DNA from: Saccharomonospora sp. CUA-673
GTDB taxonomy: Bacteria; Actinomycetota; Actinomycetes; Mycobacteriales; Pseudonocardiaceae
Length of the DNA stretch: 64,000 nucleotides
Assembly: GCF_001942305.1 (NCBI RefSeq)
Contig: NZ_MKKE01000005.1
Span: 1-64,000 of the forward strand
Reading direction: 5' to 3'
Below are positions 1 through 8,438 of the stretch, piece after piece (positions within the stretch are counted from its first letter, which is position 1; every line of letters starts with the position of its first letter). The notes under the pieces are model-generated. The model searched no databases and was not told the origin of the DNA. It saw nothing but the letters and a program-made list of their open reading frames with translations. The position numbers and the translations under genes were made by a program.

Positions 1-102
1 GTTCGCACCCACCGCACGAGCAGCAGCCCTGACATTGCCACCCACACGGTCCAACACCCCGAAAAACTCGGCCCTCAACTCCTCAAACGACACGGTCCCC
101 AC
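1..102 (-). CDS. transposase N-terminus, partial (IS30-type, tentative)
   Basis: An open minus-strand frame starts at GTG 102 or GTG 93 and runs off the window edge, so only about 31-34 residues are visible. They form a helix-turn-helix-like stretch (SFEELRAEFF, then RAAARAVGAN) of the sort found at the N-terminus of IS30-type transposases in actinobacteria. Immediately outside the start is a GTGTTGCGGGG/GACCGCTAGAACC stretch that looks like the terminal repeat of such an element. The family assignment rests on general resemblance and the catalytic domain is outside the window. A non-transposase DNA-binding protein is the alternative. Confidence 0.4.
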   Translation of the reverse strand, partial: MGTVSFEELRAEFFGVLDRVGGNVRAAARAVGAN

Positions 103-146
103 AACTCCCTGAACGACAGGGTGTTGCGGGGACCGCTAGAACCCGC
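1..146 (-). mobile_element. edge of a probable IS30-type insertion sequence
   Basis: The partial transposase-like frame reads leftward out of the window. The 25-30 bases outside its start (about 119-146) resemble an IS terminal repeat. Directly beyond lies half of a palindromic repeat whose complete copies occur elsewhere in this window, as if the element had inserted into that palindrome. The other end of the element is not in the window, so the boundaries are inferred. Confidence 0.35.
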
Positions 147-166
147 GGACCATGGGGCCCTTGGGA
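144..166 (+). repeat. half copy of dispersed palindromic element A
   Basis: GACCATGGGGCCC followed by a G-rich tail matches the right half of the palindromes at 19872-19918, 48068-48178 and 55531-55565. The left half is missing and the putative IS end takes its place. Confidence 0.5.
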
Positions 167-228
167 GCTTTACCCCGGGGTTCGTGGTGTCGGGGACAGG
201 GCGACATCGGGGCCGATACCGTGTGCTG

Positions 229-1548
229 GTGACCGACGGCCCTCCGAAGATGCCTCCTGTGCACGAGGCGTGGCTGCCCCGCGAGCACGCCTTGTACCGC
301 CCTCGCCACGGCAGGCGCCAGGTGACGGCTCTGGTGTGCGCGGTCGTGTTCTTCGCCGCCCCCGCGCTGATGTGGGTCTTCGGCGCACGCGCGGGCGAGA
401 TCGAGAACCGCGCCCTGGCCGATTTCCCCGCGGTCGGCGACGGCTGGGGTTTCTTCACCGGCTTCCCGCAGTGGGCCACCGACCATCTCGTGTTCCGCTC
501 GGGTGCCATCGACGCGGCGGACGGCATCAGTCACGGCGTGTTCGGCGAGCCCGCGCCGATGGGTCAGCACGGCGACAGCGGACCGATCCCGGGTGTTCCC
601 GACGGTCCGAGCGAGTCCGAGGACGACCAGGAGGGCGGCGGGCAGGACACGGGCGGCGACGCCGGATACGTCGAGGTCGTCGAGGGCAGCGACGGTTGGC
701 TGTACTACGGCGACGACATCACCGCCAAGTGCTTCCCGGACCGTCCGGTCACCGAGACGCTGGAGCGGCTCGACCGCATCCGGCACGCCGTGGAGGCCTC
801 GGGCCGCCAGTTCGTGCTCACGATCGCGCCCGACAAGACGACGATGGTCCCCCAGCATCTGCCCGACAACTACGCGGGTCAGAACTGCGCCCCGCAGGCC
901 ACGGACGAGTTCTGGGAGCACGCCGAGCAGCAGCAGAGCTTCGCCGATCTGCGCCCGTCACTGCGGGAGGCCGCCGACCAGCTGGGCCACCCGCCGTACT
1001 ACGCGAACGACACGCACTGGACGGACGACGGGGCCGTGATGCTCACGCGCGACCTGGCCGAGGCCGTCCAGCCCGGCGTCACGGAGCCGTGGCGCAGCGA
1101 GGGTGTCGGCTGGTCGACGACGCAGGGCGACCTCGCGTCGCTGTTGGGCCGTACCGAGCCGAAGGCGTCGATCCGCTACGCGCTCAAACCGGACGGCACC
1201 ACCGACCGCACGCACGATCCGCTGACCCGGTTCGACGGGCCCGAGCGGTACGACGCGGACGCCGGCGTCGACATCGAGGGCGTCATCGGCGCGCCGACGG
1301 CGCTGATCGGCGACTCGTTCACGTTCGCCTCGTCGCGCTACCTGCCTGCGGCGTTCAACGATCTGACGTTGCTGAGCTATCCGCAGTTGGACCGGCACAA
1401 GCGGGCGACGTTGGACGTGTTCGTCCGCTCGGAGGTCGTCGTGGTGCAGACCGTCGAACGGTCGGTGGCCGAGGGCGACCTGCCGTTGATCGACGAGGGG
1501 TTCATGGGCGAGCTGGAACAGGCGATGGCGCAGAACCCGATTCGCTGA
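229..1548 (+). CDS. AlgX/AlgJ-like SGNH-family membrane protein
   Basis: A protein of about 439 residues with one N-terminal membrane segment (around residues 30-50, ALVCAVVFFAAPALMWVF) and a long extracytoplasmic part. The features seen are those of AlgX/AlgJ O-acetyltransferase-like SGNH proteins: ENRALADFP just after the membrane helix, DGWLYYGDD, a PDKTTMVP segment, NDTHWTDDGA (Asp-x-His pair) and IGDSFT (nucleophile Ser) near the C-terminus. The likely role is acetylation of an envelope polysaccharide outside the membrane, which is inferred from the family. GTG 229 is chosen because the in-frame extension upstream runs into repeat and IS-end sequence. An acidic, low-complexity insert lies around residues 120-150. 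Its 3' end overlaps the convergent znuB by 47 bases. No polysaccharide genes are adjacent. Confidence 0.65.
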   Translation: MTDGPPKMPPVHEAWLPREHALYRPRHGRRQVTALVCAVVFFAAPALMWVFGARAGEIENRALADFPAVGDGWGFFTGFPQWATDHLVFRSGAIDAADGISHGVFGEPAPMGQHGDSGPIPGVPDGPSESEDDQEGGGQDTGGDAGYVEVVEGSDGWLYYGDDITAKCFPDRPVTETLERLDRIRHAVEASGRQFVLTIAPDKTTMVPQHLPDNYAGQNCAPQATDEFWEHAEQQQSFADLRPSLREAADQLGHPPYYANDTHWTDDGAVMLTRDLAEAVQPGVTEPWRSEGVGWSTTQGDLASLLGRTEPKASIRYALKPDGTTDRTHDPLTRFDGPERYDADAGVDIEGVIGAPTALIGDSFTFASSRYLPAAFNDLTLLSYPQLDRHKRATLDVFVRSEVVVVQTVERSVAEGDLPLIDEGFMGELEQAMAQNPIR

Positions 1549-2386
1549 GTCGTCGCTGCCTGCCGCGCACGTAGGCGATCGCGCGGCACACGAGGTAGAT
1601 CGTGAACGAGATGGCGGTGACGAAGAAGCTCACCGGTGCGCCCGGTGCGAGCGACAGGATGATCCCGCCGATCGCCGCGGTCTCGGCGAACACCACGGCC
1701 AGGACGGTCGCCTTCCACGGACTCGACGTCACGCGCGCGGCCGCGGCCGCCGGCGTCACCATGAGCGCGACGACGAGCAGCGCGCCGACGATCTGCACGC
1801 CCAGCGCGGTCGCCACGCCCACGAGCACGGCGAACAGCGGCGACAGCCAGTGCACCGGAACCCCGCGCGCCACCGCGACGCTCGGGTCGACGGTGGAGAA
1901 CAGCAGCGGCCGGTAGATCAACGCGAGCACGGCCAGCACGGCGACGGCGCAGCCGATGAGCAGACCGAGGTCCTGCTGCTGCACGGCGACGACCTGGCCG
2001 ACGAGGATGCCGAACTTGTTGTTGGCCCTGCCGTCGTAGAACCACAGCAACAGCACGCCGAGGCCCAGTCCGAACGACAGGATCACGCCGATCACCGAGT
2101 CGCGTTCGGACTCCCGCCCGCCGAGCAGGCCGAGCAGCAGCGCGGCGACGACCGCGCCCAACAGTGCGCCGTAGCTGACCGCGATGCCGAGCAACAACGC
2201 CGCGGCCGCACCGGTGAACGCCAGCTCGGCGGTGCCGTGGACGGCGAACGACATCCGCCGCATGACGATCAGCGGGCCGAGCGCACCGGCGACCAGGCCG
2301 AGCACGGCGGCCGCGGCGATGGCCATCAGCACGAAGTCGATCTGGATGAGCCGGAGGGTGAGCTCGAAGTCGAAGAGCTGGTCCAT
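1502..2386 (-). CDS. znuB: zinc/manganese ABC transporter permease (ZnuB type)
   Basis: Integral membrane permease of 294 residues with about eight hydrophobic segments, of normal length for ABC-3 family metal permeases (ZnuB/MntB). It would form the channel through which zinc released from ZnuA crosses the membrane, powered by ZnuC. The conserved pieces seen are the RRMSFAVHGTAE segment near residue 45 and the GALLVVALMVTPAAAA helix near residue 210, typical of the family. It is the last gene of the minus-strand znuA-znuC-znuB run. Its start shares one base with the znuC stop (TGATG), which implies translational coupling. Substrate zinc rather than manganese is inferred from ZnuA and the upstream Zur-like site. 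Confidence 0.9.
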   Translation of the reverse strand: MDQLFDFELTLRLIQIDFVLMAIAAAAVLGLVAGALGPLIVMRRMSFAVHGTAELAFTGAAAALLLGIAVSYGALLGAVVAALLLGLLGGRESERDSVIGVILSFGLGLGVLLLWFYDGRANNKFGILVGQVVAVQQQDLGLLIGCAVAVLAVLALIYRPLLFSTVDPSVAVARGVPVHWLSPLFAVLVGVATALGVQIVGALLVVALMVTPAAAAARVTSSPWKATVLAVVFAETAAIGGIILSLAPGAPVSFFVTAISFTIYLVCRAIAYVRGRQRRLSESGSAPSPVPARP

Positions 2387-3267
2387 CAGCGTGCCCTCAC
2401 CCGGACGTCGTCGTGCGGCGCCGCACCGCCGAGGTCACCGTGCTCGTCGTGGTCGTGGTGCTCGACGCCCTCGCACAGGGCGCTCTGCGCGCCCGCGACG
2501 TGGATCTGCCCGCCGACGCGCACGACCTCGACCTGCGCGCCGTACAACTCGGACAACGTCTCCGACGTCATCACCTCCGCGGGCGTGCCGACCCGGAACC
2601 GCCCGCCGACGAGGTAGAGCACGCGGTCGACGTACGGCAGCACCGGGTTGATCTCGTGCGTCACGAACAACACGGCGGTGCCGGTCTCGCGCCTGCGCTG
2701 TTCGATGAGTTCGGTGACGGTGCGCTGGTGGGTCAGGTCGAGTGAGGCGAGCGGTTCGTCGCACAGGAGCAGGTCGGGCTCGCCGATCAACGCCTGCGCG
2801 ACGCGCAGCCGTTGCTGCTCACCGCCGGAGAGCCGTCCGACGGGGGACGTGGCGTACGACGTGGCGGCCACCGATGCGATCGCCTCGTCGATCTTCCTGC
2901 GCCGGGCGCGCATGCCGCGCAGGCCCACGCCCCACCGGTCGCCGTCGAGACCGAGGCCGACGAGGTCCCGGCCGCGCAACGTGAGGCCCTGGTCGAGCGC
3001 CCGCTGCTGCGGGACGTAGCCCACGTGCCGGTTGCCCTTGCCGGGCGCGGTGCCCGCCACCCGGACCGTTCCCGCGCTCAGCGACTGGAGGCCGAGCAGG
3101 ACCTTCAGCAGCGTCGTCTTGCCGGAACCGTTGGGTCCGAGAACCGCGACGAACTCGCCCGGCTCCACCCGCAGGTCGAGGTTCTGCCAGAGCGTGCGCT
3201 CCCCGAAGGCGAGCGCCGCCCCTTCGATCTCGACCGCTCCGGTCTCGACCGCTTCGGTCCCGCTCAA
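2386..3267 (-). CDS. znuC: zinc/manganese ABC transporter ATP-binding protein (ZnuC type)
   Basis: ABC ATPase of 293 residues, energising metal uptake with ZnuB and ZnuA. It shows Walker A GPNGSGKTT (around residue 44), Q-loop region YVPQQRA, signature LSGGEQQR, Walker B LLLCDEP and the switch His in FVTHEI. The 50 or so C-terminal residues after the nucleotide-binding fold are His- and Asp-rich (EHHDHDEHGD), a plausible metal-sensing or metal-buffering tail. The gene begins 7 bases after znuA and overlaps znuB by one base, so the three genes form one operon. Confidence 0.9.
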   Translation of the reverse strand: MSGTEAVETGAVEIEGAALAFGERTLWQNLDLRVEPGEFVAVLGPNGSGKTTLLKVLLGLQSLSAGTVRVAGTAPGKGNRHVGYVPQQRALDQGLTLRGRDLVGLGLDGDRWGVGLRGMRARRRKIDEAIASVAATSYATSPVGRLSGGEQQRLRVAQALIGEPDLLLCDEPLASLDLTHQRTVTELIEQRRRETGTAVLFVTHEINPVLPYVDRVLYLVGGRFRVGTPAEVMTSETLSELYGAQVEVVRVGGQIHVAGAQSALCEGVEHHDHDEHGDLGGAAPHDDVRVRAR

Positions 3268-3274
3268 CTGTCGA

Positions 3275-4293
3275 TCACTGGTCCAACGCTCCGGCGAGCT
3301 GCTCGATCTGTCCGGTCATCCACGAAACGTAGTCGTCCTCGCCCTCGGGGAGCGTCTCGGTCATCTCGACGACGGGCACGTCGTGCTCCCCCGCCTGCTG
3401 CACGAGCTGCTCGGTGACGGACGTGACGGTCTGCGGGTTGTTCACCACGACGTCGACGCCGTCGCCGGTGACCTTCTCGGTGACCTCCTGCTGCGCGGCG
3501 ACCGGCACGTCGGTCTCGCCCTCGATGGCGCGCGTGTAGTCGGCGGGCGTGACGTCCTCCAGGTGCGCGGCCTCGAGCAGGTAGTGCGCGACCGGCTCGG
3601 TCGACAGGACGCGGCCGCCGGGGATCTCCTCGACCTGCTTCTCCAGGTCCTCGATGCGCTGCGCGAACTCCTCGGCGTTGCCGGTGAAGGTGTCACGCTG
3701 CTCGGGCTGCAGTTCGCCGAGCTCCGCGGCGACCTTCTCGGCGACCTCGCTCACGACGTGCAGGTCGTACCAGACGTGCTCGTTCTCGTGGGCGTGATCG
3801 TGCCCCTCGTGGCCTTCGTCGCCGTGGCCTTCCTCGCCGTGGCCGCCGTGGTCATCGCCGTGGCCCTCGTCGCCGTGGCCTTCCTCGCCGTGGCCTTCCT
3901 CGCCGTGGCCGTGGTCGCCGTGGTCGTGGCCGCCCTCGCCCTCGAAGGCGACGACGGCGTGCTCGCTGCCGGCCTGTTCGGCGAGGTCCTCGAAGTAGGT
4001 GTCGTAGCCGCCGCCGTTGTAGAGCAGCAGGTCGCCGTCCTGGACGTCGGCGGCGTCCTCGGCGGTGGCTCGTAGGAGTGCGGGTCGGCGGACGGGTCGT
4101 CGACGAGGGACTTGACCTCGACGTGCTCGCCGCCGACGGCCTTCGCGATCGATCCCCAGACGTTGGTCGACGCCACGACCGTGACGGCATCGCCGTTGTC
4201 GCCCTGGGCGCCGTCGTCACCGGCACCGCACGCGGTCGCCGCCGTGAGCGCGAATGCCATGGGAACCGCCGTGAGCACGCGGGCCTTCTTCAT
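3275..4293 (-). CDS. znuA: zinc ABC transporter substrate-binding lipoprotein (ZnuA type), apparent frameshift
   Basis: Extracytoplasmic zinc-binding protein (about 339 residues once corrected), anchored as a lipoprotein: signal peptide MKKARVLTAVPMAFALTAAT then a lipobox Cys (TACGAG). The fold starts with VTVVASTNVWGSIAKAVGG and DPSADPHSYE, which holds the first metal His. A His/Asp/Glu-rich loop of about 50 residues, built from short HGDEGHGEEGHG-like repeats, follows, as in other ZnuA proteins, and is thought to bind extra zinc. The frame breaks just after HSYE, near 4069. Restoring one G/C gives EATAEDAADVQDGDLLLYNGGG and a continuous protein ending GALDQ. First gene of the znu operon, downstream of a Zur-like operator. 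Confidence 0.88.
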
Positions 4294-4341
4294 CGTCCAC
4301 CACCGTCGTCGGGCCGGTCAGCTGTCACTGCAAGTATAGGT

Positions 4342-4360
4342 AATGGAAATCGTTGCCATT
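4342..4360. promoter_or_regulatory. Zur-like operator upstream of znuA
   Basis: AATGGAAATCGTTGCCATT, an imperfect 19-base palindrome about 50 bases upstream of the znuA start. It resembles actinobacterial Zur boxes, which centre on a TGAAAATnATTTTCA-like sequence. Position and operon content support zinc-dependent repression, but the match is by eye. Confidence 0.55.
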
Positions 4361-4492
4361 CGACGACGCCGGAACCGGTGACGGAAATCCGGACGAACAG
4401 CTCGGAATTCGACGCAGCGTGACGAGCCGCGCACCCTTACGGCCACCACGCGATGTGACCCTGACGGGGTTGCGGTACTGCGGTGTGTTCTG

Positions 4493-4505
4493 AACCGTTA
4501 CGGTT
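4493..4505. promoter_or_regulatory. palindromic operator at the LacI gene start
   Basis: AACCGTTACGGTT is a perfect 13-base palindrome ending 5 bases before the ATG at 4511. LacI-type regulators typically bind such CG-centred palindromes, so autoregulation is likely. Confidence 0.45.
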
Positions 4506-4510
4506 TGTTC

Positions 4511-5611
4511 ATGAACCGGCCGATGCGATCGCGACGGCAGGCGACGTTGGCGTCCCTTGCCGCCGAACTGGGCGTCTCGCGTACGACCGTGTCCAATGCC
4601 TACAACCGGCCCGACCAGCTGTCGCCCGAACTGCGCAAGCGTGTGCTCGAGACGGCGAAACGGCTCGGCTACCCGGGGCCGGACCCGGTGGCGCGGTCGC
4701 TGCGAACCCGCAAGGCCGGCGCCGTCGGCCTGCTGCTCACCGAGAACCTGTCGTACGCCTTCCGCGACCCGGCCGCCGTCGGCGTGCTCGAGGGCCTCGC
4801 GTTGGCGTGCGAGGACGCGGGCGTCGGCCTGACGCTGGTGCCCGGCAGCCCCGGCAACGAGGACGTGGCGGCGGTGCACCGCGCGGGCGTGGACGGCTTC
4901 GTCGTGTACTCCGTGCCGGACGACGATCCGCATCTGCAGGCCGCGCTGCAGCGTCCGGTTCCGACGGTGATCATCGACCAGCCGTCCCTCGACGGGCTCG
5001 ACCGCGTCGGCCCGGACGACGAGGCCGCGATCGTCGACCTCGCCAACCACGTCGTCGGCCTCGGCCACCGCCAGGTGGGTGTGCTGTGCATGCGCCTGTC
5101 GAGCGACCGCAACGACGACTTCGCCTCGCAGTACCGCCAGCAGGACGCCCACTACCACGTGCAGCGCACCCGGCTGGCCGCGTTGCAGCGGACGTTCGAG
5201 GCCGCGGGAGTGCCGTGGGCGTCGGTGCCGGTCGTGGAGCGGTTCGACCACCACGTCGACGACGGCGCGTCCGCGGCGCGGCAGCTGCTCGACAAGCACC
5301 CGCGCGTGACGGCGTTGATCTGCACCTCCGACATCCTCGCGCTCGGCGCACTCGCCGAGGCGGGCCGGCGCGGCCTGCGGGTGCCGGCCGATCTGACGAT
5401 CACCGGTTTCGACGGCATCGGCGAGGCCACGCGCGCCGGGCTGACCACCGTGCACCAGCCCGTGCTCGAGAAGGGCAAGGCCGCGGGCAAGCTGCTGCTC
5501 GGCGCCGGCGACCGGGTCGCGTCGAAGGTGATCACCCTGCCGACCGAACTGCGGGTGGGCACCACATCGGCCCCGCCGCGGACCGCGGAGCAGCACTGGT
5601 TCGGTCCCTGA
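4511..5611 (+). CDS. LacI family transcriptional regulator
   Basis: Regulator of 366 residues. The N-terminal helix-turn-helix and hinge are seen in TLASLAAELGVSRTTVSNAY (about residues 13-32) and LRKRVLETAKRLGY. A periplasmic-binding-protein-like effector domain follows, with GAVGLLL, the TALICTSDILALGAL segment and LTITGFDGI, of normal family length. It senses a small molecule, probably a sugar or nucleoside, but no transporter or catabolic gene adjoins it, so the ligand is unknown. ATG 4511 is preferred over the in-frame TTG two codons upstream, which lies inside the palindromic operator. It is divergent from znuA, with about 215 bases between them. Confidence 0.85.
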   Translation: MNRPMRSRRQATLASLAAELGVSRTTVSNAYNRPDQLSPELRKRVLETAKRLGYPGPDPVARSLRTRKAGAVGLLLTENLSYAFRDPAAVGVLEGLALACEDAGVGLTLVPGSPGNEDVAAVHRAGVDGFVVYSVPDDDPHLQAALQRPVPTVIIDQPSLDGLDRVGPDDEAAIVDLANHVVGLGHRQVGVLCMRLSSDRNDDFASQYRQQDAHYHVQRTRLAALQRTFEAAGVPWASVPVVERFDHHVDDGASAARQLLDKHPRVTALICTSDILALGALAEAGRRGLRVPADLTITGFDGIGEATRAGLTTVHQPVLEKGKAAGKLLLGAGDRVASKVITLPTELRVGTTSAPPRTAEQHWFGP

Positions 5612-5673
5612 CCGGGTGACGCGGCGTGACGAGCGCCAACCCACGTTGTGCGCCGGGCCTACGGCAGGGTGAG

Positions 5674-6173
5674 ATGGCGGTCATGACGGCGATCGACCTG
5701 CTCCTGCAGCGCAACAACGAACTCGGCCAGGTGACGGGCGGCGACCGCTCGTCCCCGCACCTTCCCAGCACGTGGCGATCCTGACGTGCATGGACGCGCG
5801 CATCCGCGTCTTCCAGCTCTTCGGCCTCCAGGAAGGCGAGGCACACATCCTGCGCAACGCGGGCGGGGTCGTCACCGACGACGTGATCCGGTCGCTCTCG
5901 TTGAGCCAGCGCAAGCTCGGCACGCGCGAGCTGATGATCGTGCAGCACACCAACTGCGGTCTGAACGCGGTCACCGAGGACAGCTTCAAGGACGAGCTCG
6001 AGGCCGACACCGGCCTGCGGCCGACGTGGGCGGTCGAGGCGTTCCGCGAGGTGCAGGCGAGCGTGCGCACGTCGATCCAGCGCGCCAAGCAGAGCGCGTT
6101 CCTGCTGCATCGCGACGTCGTGCGCGGTTTCGTCTACGACGTGCACACCGGGGCGCTCACCGAGGTCGAGTAG
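5674..6173 (+). CDS. canA: beta-class carbonic anhydrase (Rv1284-like), apparent frameshift
   Basis: Small zinc enzyme (about 166 residues) interconverting CO2 and bicarbonate. Zinc ligands are visible as Cys in TCMDAR and the His and Cys of HTNCG. GEAHILRNAGGVVTDDVIRSL and the RGFVYDV-x-TG C-terminus match the short M. tuberculosis Rv1284 type rather than the longer CanB type. The first 30 codons (MAVMTAIDLLLQRNNELG) are in another frame. One missing C in the CCC run near 5765 would join them as HLPQHVAILTCMDAR. ATG 5674 has an AGGGTGAG stretch before it; ATG 5683 is an alternative start. It sits just ahead of mutY. Confidence 0.85.
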
Positions 6174-6211
6174 CGGTTCGGGCGTTCGGCGCGCGGTGTT
6201 TTAATGCCCGC

Positions 6212-7099
6212 GTGGTTCTGACCGCCGATACCGCCGCCGATACCCTGCTCGACTGGTTCGCCGCCACCGCGCGCGATCTGCCGTGGCGCAGGGCCGACTG
6301 CGATGCGTGGGGCGTGCTGGTCAGCGAGATCATGCTGCAGCAGACGCCCGTGGCCAGGGTCGAGCCGATCTGGCACGAGTGGCTGGAGCGCTGGCCGAAG
6401 CCGTCGGCGCTGGCGGCCGCGCCGCAGGCCGACGTGCTGCGCGCGTGGGGCAAGCTCGGCTATCCGCGCAGGGCACTGCGGCTGCACGCGGCCGCCGACG
6501 CCATCGCGCGCGAGCACGGCGACGTCGTGCCCGACGACGTCGACACCCTGCTGGCGTTGCCGGGCATCGGCGCGTACACCGCGCGGGCTGTCGCGGCGTT
6601 CGCCTACGGCAGGCGGGTACCGGTGGTGGACACGAACGTCCGCCGGGTCGTCGCGCGCGCCGTCCACGGCGCAGGTGACGCGGGTCCGGCGTCGAACACG
6701 CGCGACATGGCCGACGTCGAGGCGCTGCTGCCCGCCGACGAGGGCCGCGCGGCGACGTTGTCGGCCGCGTTGATGGAGCTCGGCGCGCTCGTGTGCACGG
6801 CACGGTCCCCGCGCTGCGCGGACTGTCCGATCGCCCCCGACTGTGCGTGGGTGCGGGCGGGCAAACCCGCCTACGACGGGCCGGCCAAGCCGGTGCAGAA
6901 GTTCGCGGGCACCGACCGGCAGGTGCGCGGGCTGCTGCTCGACGTGCTGCGCGGCACCGACGGTCCGGTGCCGAAGACGCGACTCGACGTCGTCTGGGAC
7001 CGCGCCGGGCAGCGCGACCGGTGCCTGGACTCGCTGCTGACCGACGGGCTCGTGGAGCAGACCGAGGACGGCCGCTTCGCCCTGCCCGGTGAGCACTGA
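6212..7099 (+). CDS. mutY: A/G-specific adenine DNA glycosylase
   Basis: Base-excision repair glycosylase that removes adenine mispaired with 8-oxoguanine. Visible features are the catalytic-loop Glu in SEIMLQQTPV, the helix-hairpin-helix LPGIGAYTARAV (about residue 115), catalytic Asp in VVDTNVRRV (about 139), and the 4Fe-4S cluster as C-x6-C-x2-C-x5-C (about 194-210). At 295 residues it is shorter than E. coli MutY and lacks a full C-terminal NUDIX-like domain, which is usual in actinobacteria. GTG 6212 is the only suitable in-frame start after the carbonic anhydrase stop. Confidence 0.92.
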   Translation: MVLTADTAADTLLDWFAATARDLPWRRADCDAWGVLVSEIMLQQTPVARVEPIWHEWLERWPKPSALAAAPQADVLRAWGKLGYPRRALRLHAAADAIAREHGDVVPDDVDTLLALPGIGAYTARAVAAFAYGRRVPVVDTNVRRVVARAVHGAGDAGPASNTRDMADVEALLPADEGRAATLSAALMELGALVCTARSPRCADCPIAPDCAWVRAGKPAYDGPAKPVQKFAGTDRQVRGLLLDVLRGTDGPVPKTRLDVVWDRAGQRDRCLDSLLTDGLVEQTEDGRFALPGEH

Positions 7100-7432
7100 C
7101 CGGCCCGCACCGACTGGGGCGCTGATCGGCGGCAGCCCGTTTCCACCACCCTGTGGGTGTGACTCGGGCCGCAATTCGGTAAACCGCGCAGTGTCGCGCG
7201 AATGGGGGACGTTCGTCCAGGGTGGGTTAGGTCGAGAATGCCCCATTCGAGCGACAACGGAAGGACCACCGCAGTCCTCCCGAAGGCGTGAATGCGCAGG
7301 TCACGACGATGAAACAGGGTGAGAAATGTTCGCAACCGACACCCGAAGTTCGTCGGCATTTATTCGCTTCACGCAATGTTTCGTGCTCGGATATGCGCGC
7401 AGTCAGTAGTCGCTGGAGGGAGCGCACCCGAG
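7100..7432. other. intergenic stretch between mutY and the amidase
   Basis: 333 bases with noticeably lower GC than the flanking genes and no supported gene. It presumably contains the mutY end and the amidase promoter. A GGAGGG ribosome-binding site (7415-7420) lies 12 bases before the ATG at 7433. I looked for a cyclic-di-AMP-type riboswitch, common ahead of cell-wall hydrolases, and saw no convincing match. Confidence 0.5.
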
Positions 7433-8434
7433 ATGTCCGACCAACCCGCTTTCCATCGCCGCACGTTCTTCAAGGGCGGACTCGCCGTGACCGCGGCGGG
7501 CGCCTTGACCACGCTCGCTCCCGCGGCCGCCTCCGCCGCGGTCGGTTCGGGATCGACGTCCGGGGGTGTCGGTGCTCGGGCCGCGGAGCCGACCATCCAC
7601 ACCACGGCCGACTGGGGCGCACAGTCGCCGACCCAGGACCCGATCATCCTGGACCACGCGCCGACCTACATCGTCGTGCACCACACGGCCGGGTCGAACA
7701 GCACGGACTACTCCCTCGACCGCGCGTACACGATCTCGCGGAGCATCCAGCAGCTGCACATGGACAACGGCTGGGGCGACTCGGGCCAGCAGTTCACCAA
7801 CAGCCGCGGCGGGCACATCACCGAGGGCCGGCATCACTCGCTCGACGCGGTCCAGGGCGGCACGCAACACGTGCAGGGCGCGCACGTCGCGAACAACAAC
7901 TCGACGTGCATCGGCATCGAGAACGAGGGCATCTACGTCGACGTCGACGTCACCGAGGCGCTGTGGAACTCGCTCGTGGACCTCGTCGCGTGGATCGCCG
8001 CGCAGTACGGACTCGGCACCGACTCGATCCTCGGGCACCGTGACTTCAACTCGACCGAGTGCCCCGGCACGGTCCTGTATGGACGGTTGCCGGAGCTGCG
8101 CGACGCGGTCGGTGCGCGACTGGGCGCGCGGTCGGCCGAGCCGACGTCGTGGCCGCTGCTGACGCCGGGCGACGCGGGCCCGCAGGTGCGGACGGCGCAG
8201 ACGTTGTTGCGCGACCGCGGGGTGAACGTCGCGAAGGACGGCGTGTTCACCGCGGCGATGGCCCGCGAGGTCGCGAAGTTCAAGCGCGCCAACGGCGTCA
8301 CGCAGCTGGCGTGCGGCGCGGCGGTGCACCGGAACGCGGACGAGAGCGGCTTCCTCGGCTCGGACGTGTGGCCGCTGCTGGTGTCCGGCGCGGAGCGCGA
8401 GGACATGAAGGGCCGTCTCGCGCGGATCGGCTGA
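7433..8434 (+). CDS. Tat-exported N-acetylmuramoyl-L-alanine amidase (PGRP/Amidase_2)
   Basis: Secreted peptidoglycan hydrolase of 333 residues. The twin-arginine signal HRRTFFKGG (Arg 9-10) and a hydrophobic stretch ending at AAASAA come first. The Amidase_2 domain follows: TTADWGA, the zinc-binding His in IVVHHTAGSN, GHITEGR, and the second His and Cys in GHRDFNSTECPG. It cleaves the bond between MurNAc and L-Ala. The C-terminal 100 residues (LTPGDAGPQVRTAQTLL, DGVFTAAMAREV) look like a peptidoglycan-binding domain of the PG_binding_1 type. ATG 7433 is chosen for the GGAGGG site and the intact Tat motif. Confidence 0.88.
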   Translation: MSDQPAFHRRTFFKGGLAVTAAGALTTLAPAAASAAVGSGSTSGGVGARAAEPTIHTTADWGAQSPTQDPIILDHAPTYIVVHHTAGSNSTDYSLDRAYTISRSIQQLHMDNGWGDSGQQFTNSRGGHITEGRHHSLDAVQGGTQHVQGAHVANNNSTCIGIENEGIYVDVDVTEALWNSLVDLVAWIAAQYGLGTDSILGHRDFNSTECPGTVLYGRLPELRDAVGARLGARSAEPTSWPLLTPGDAGPQVRTAQTLLRDRGVNVAKDGVFTAAMAREVAKFKRANGVTQLACGAAVHRNADESGFLGSDVWPLLVSGAEREDMKGRLARIG

Positions 8435-8438
8435 GCCG

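Noticed and set aside
7100..7432. Riboswitch ahead of the secreted amidase
   Set aside because: The conserved pieces of the cyclic-di-AMP (ydaO) class could not be found, and no other class fits.
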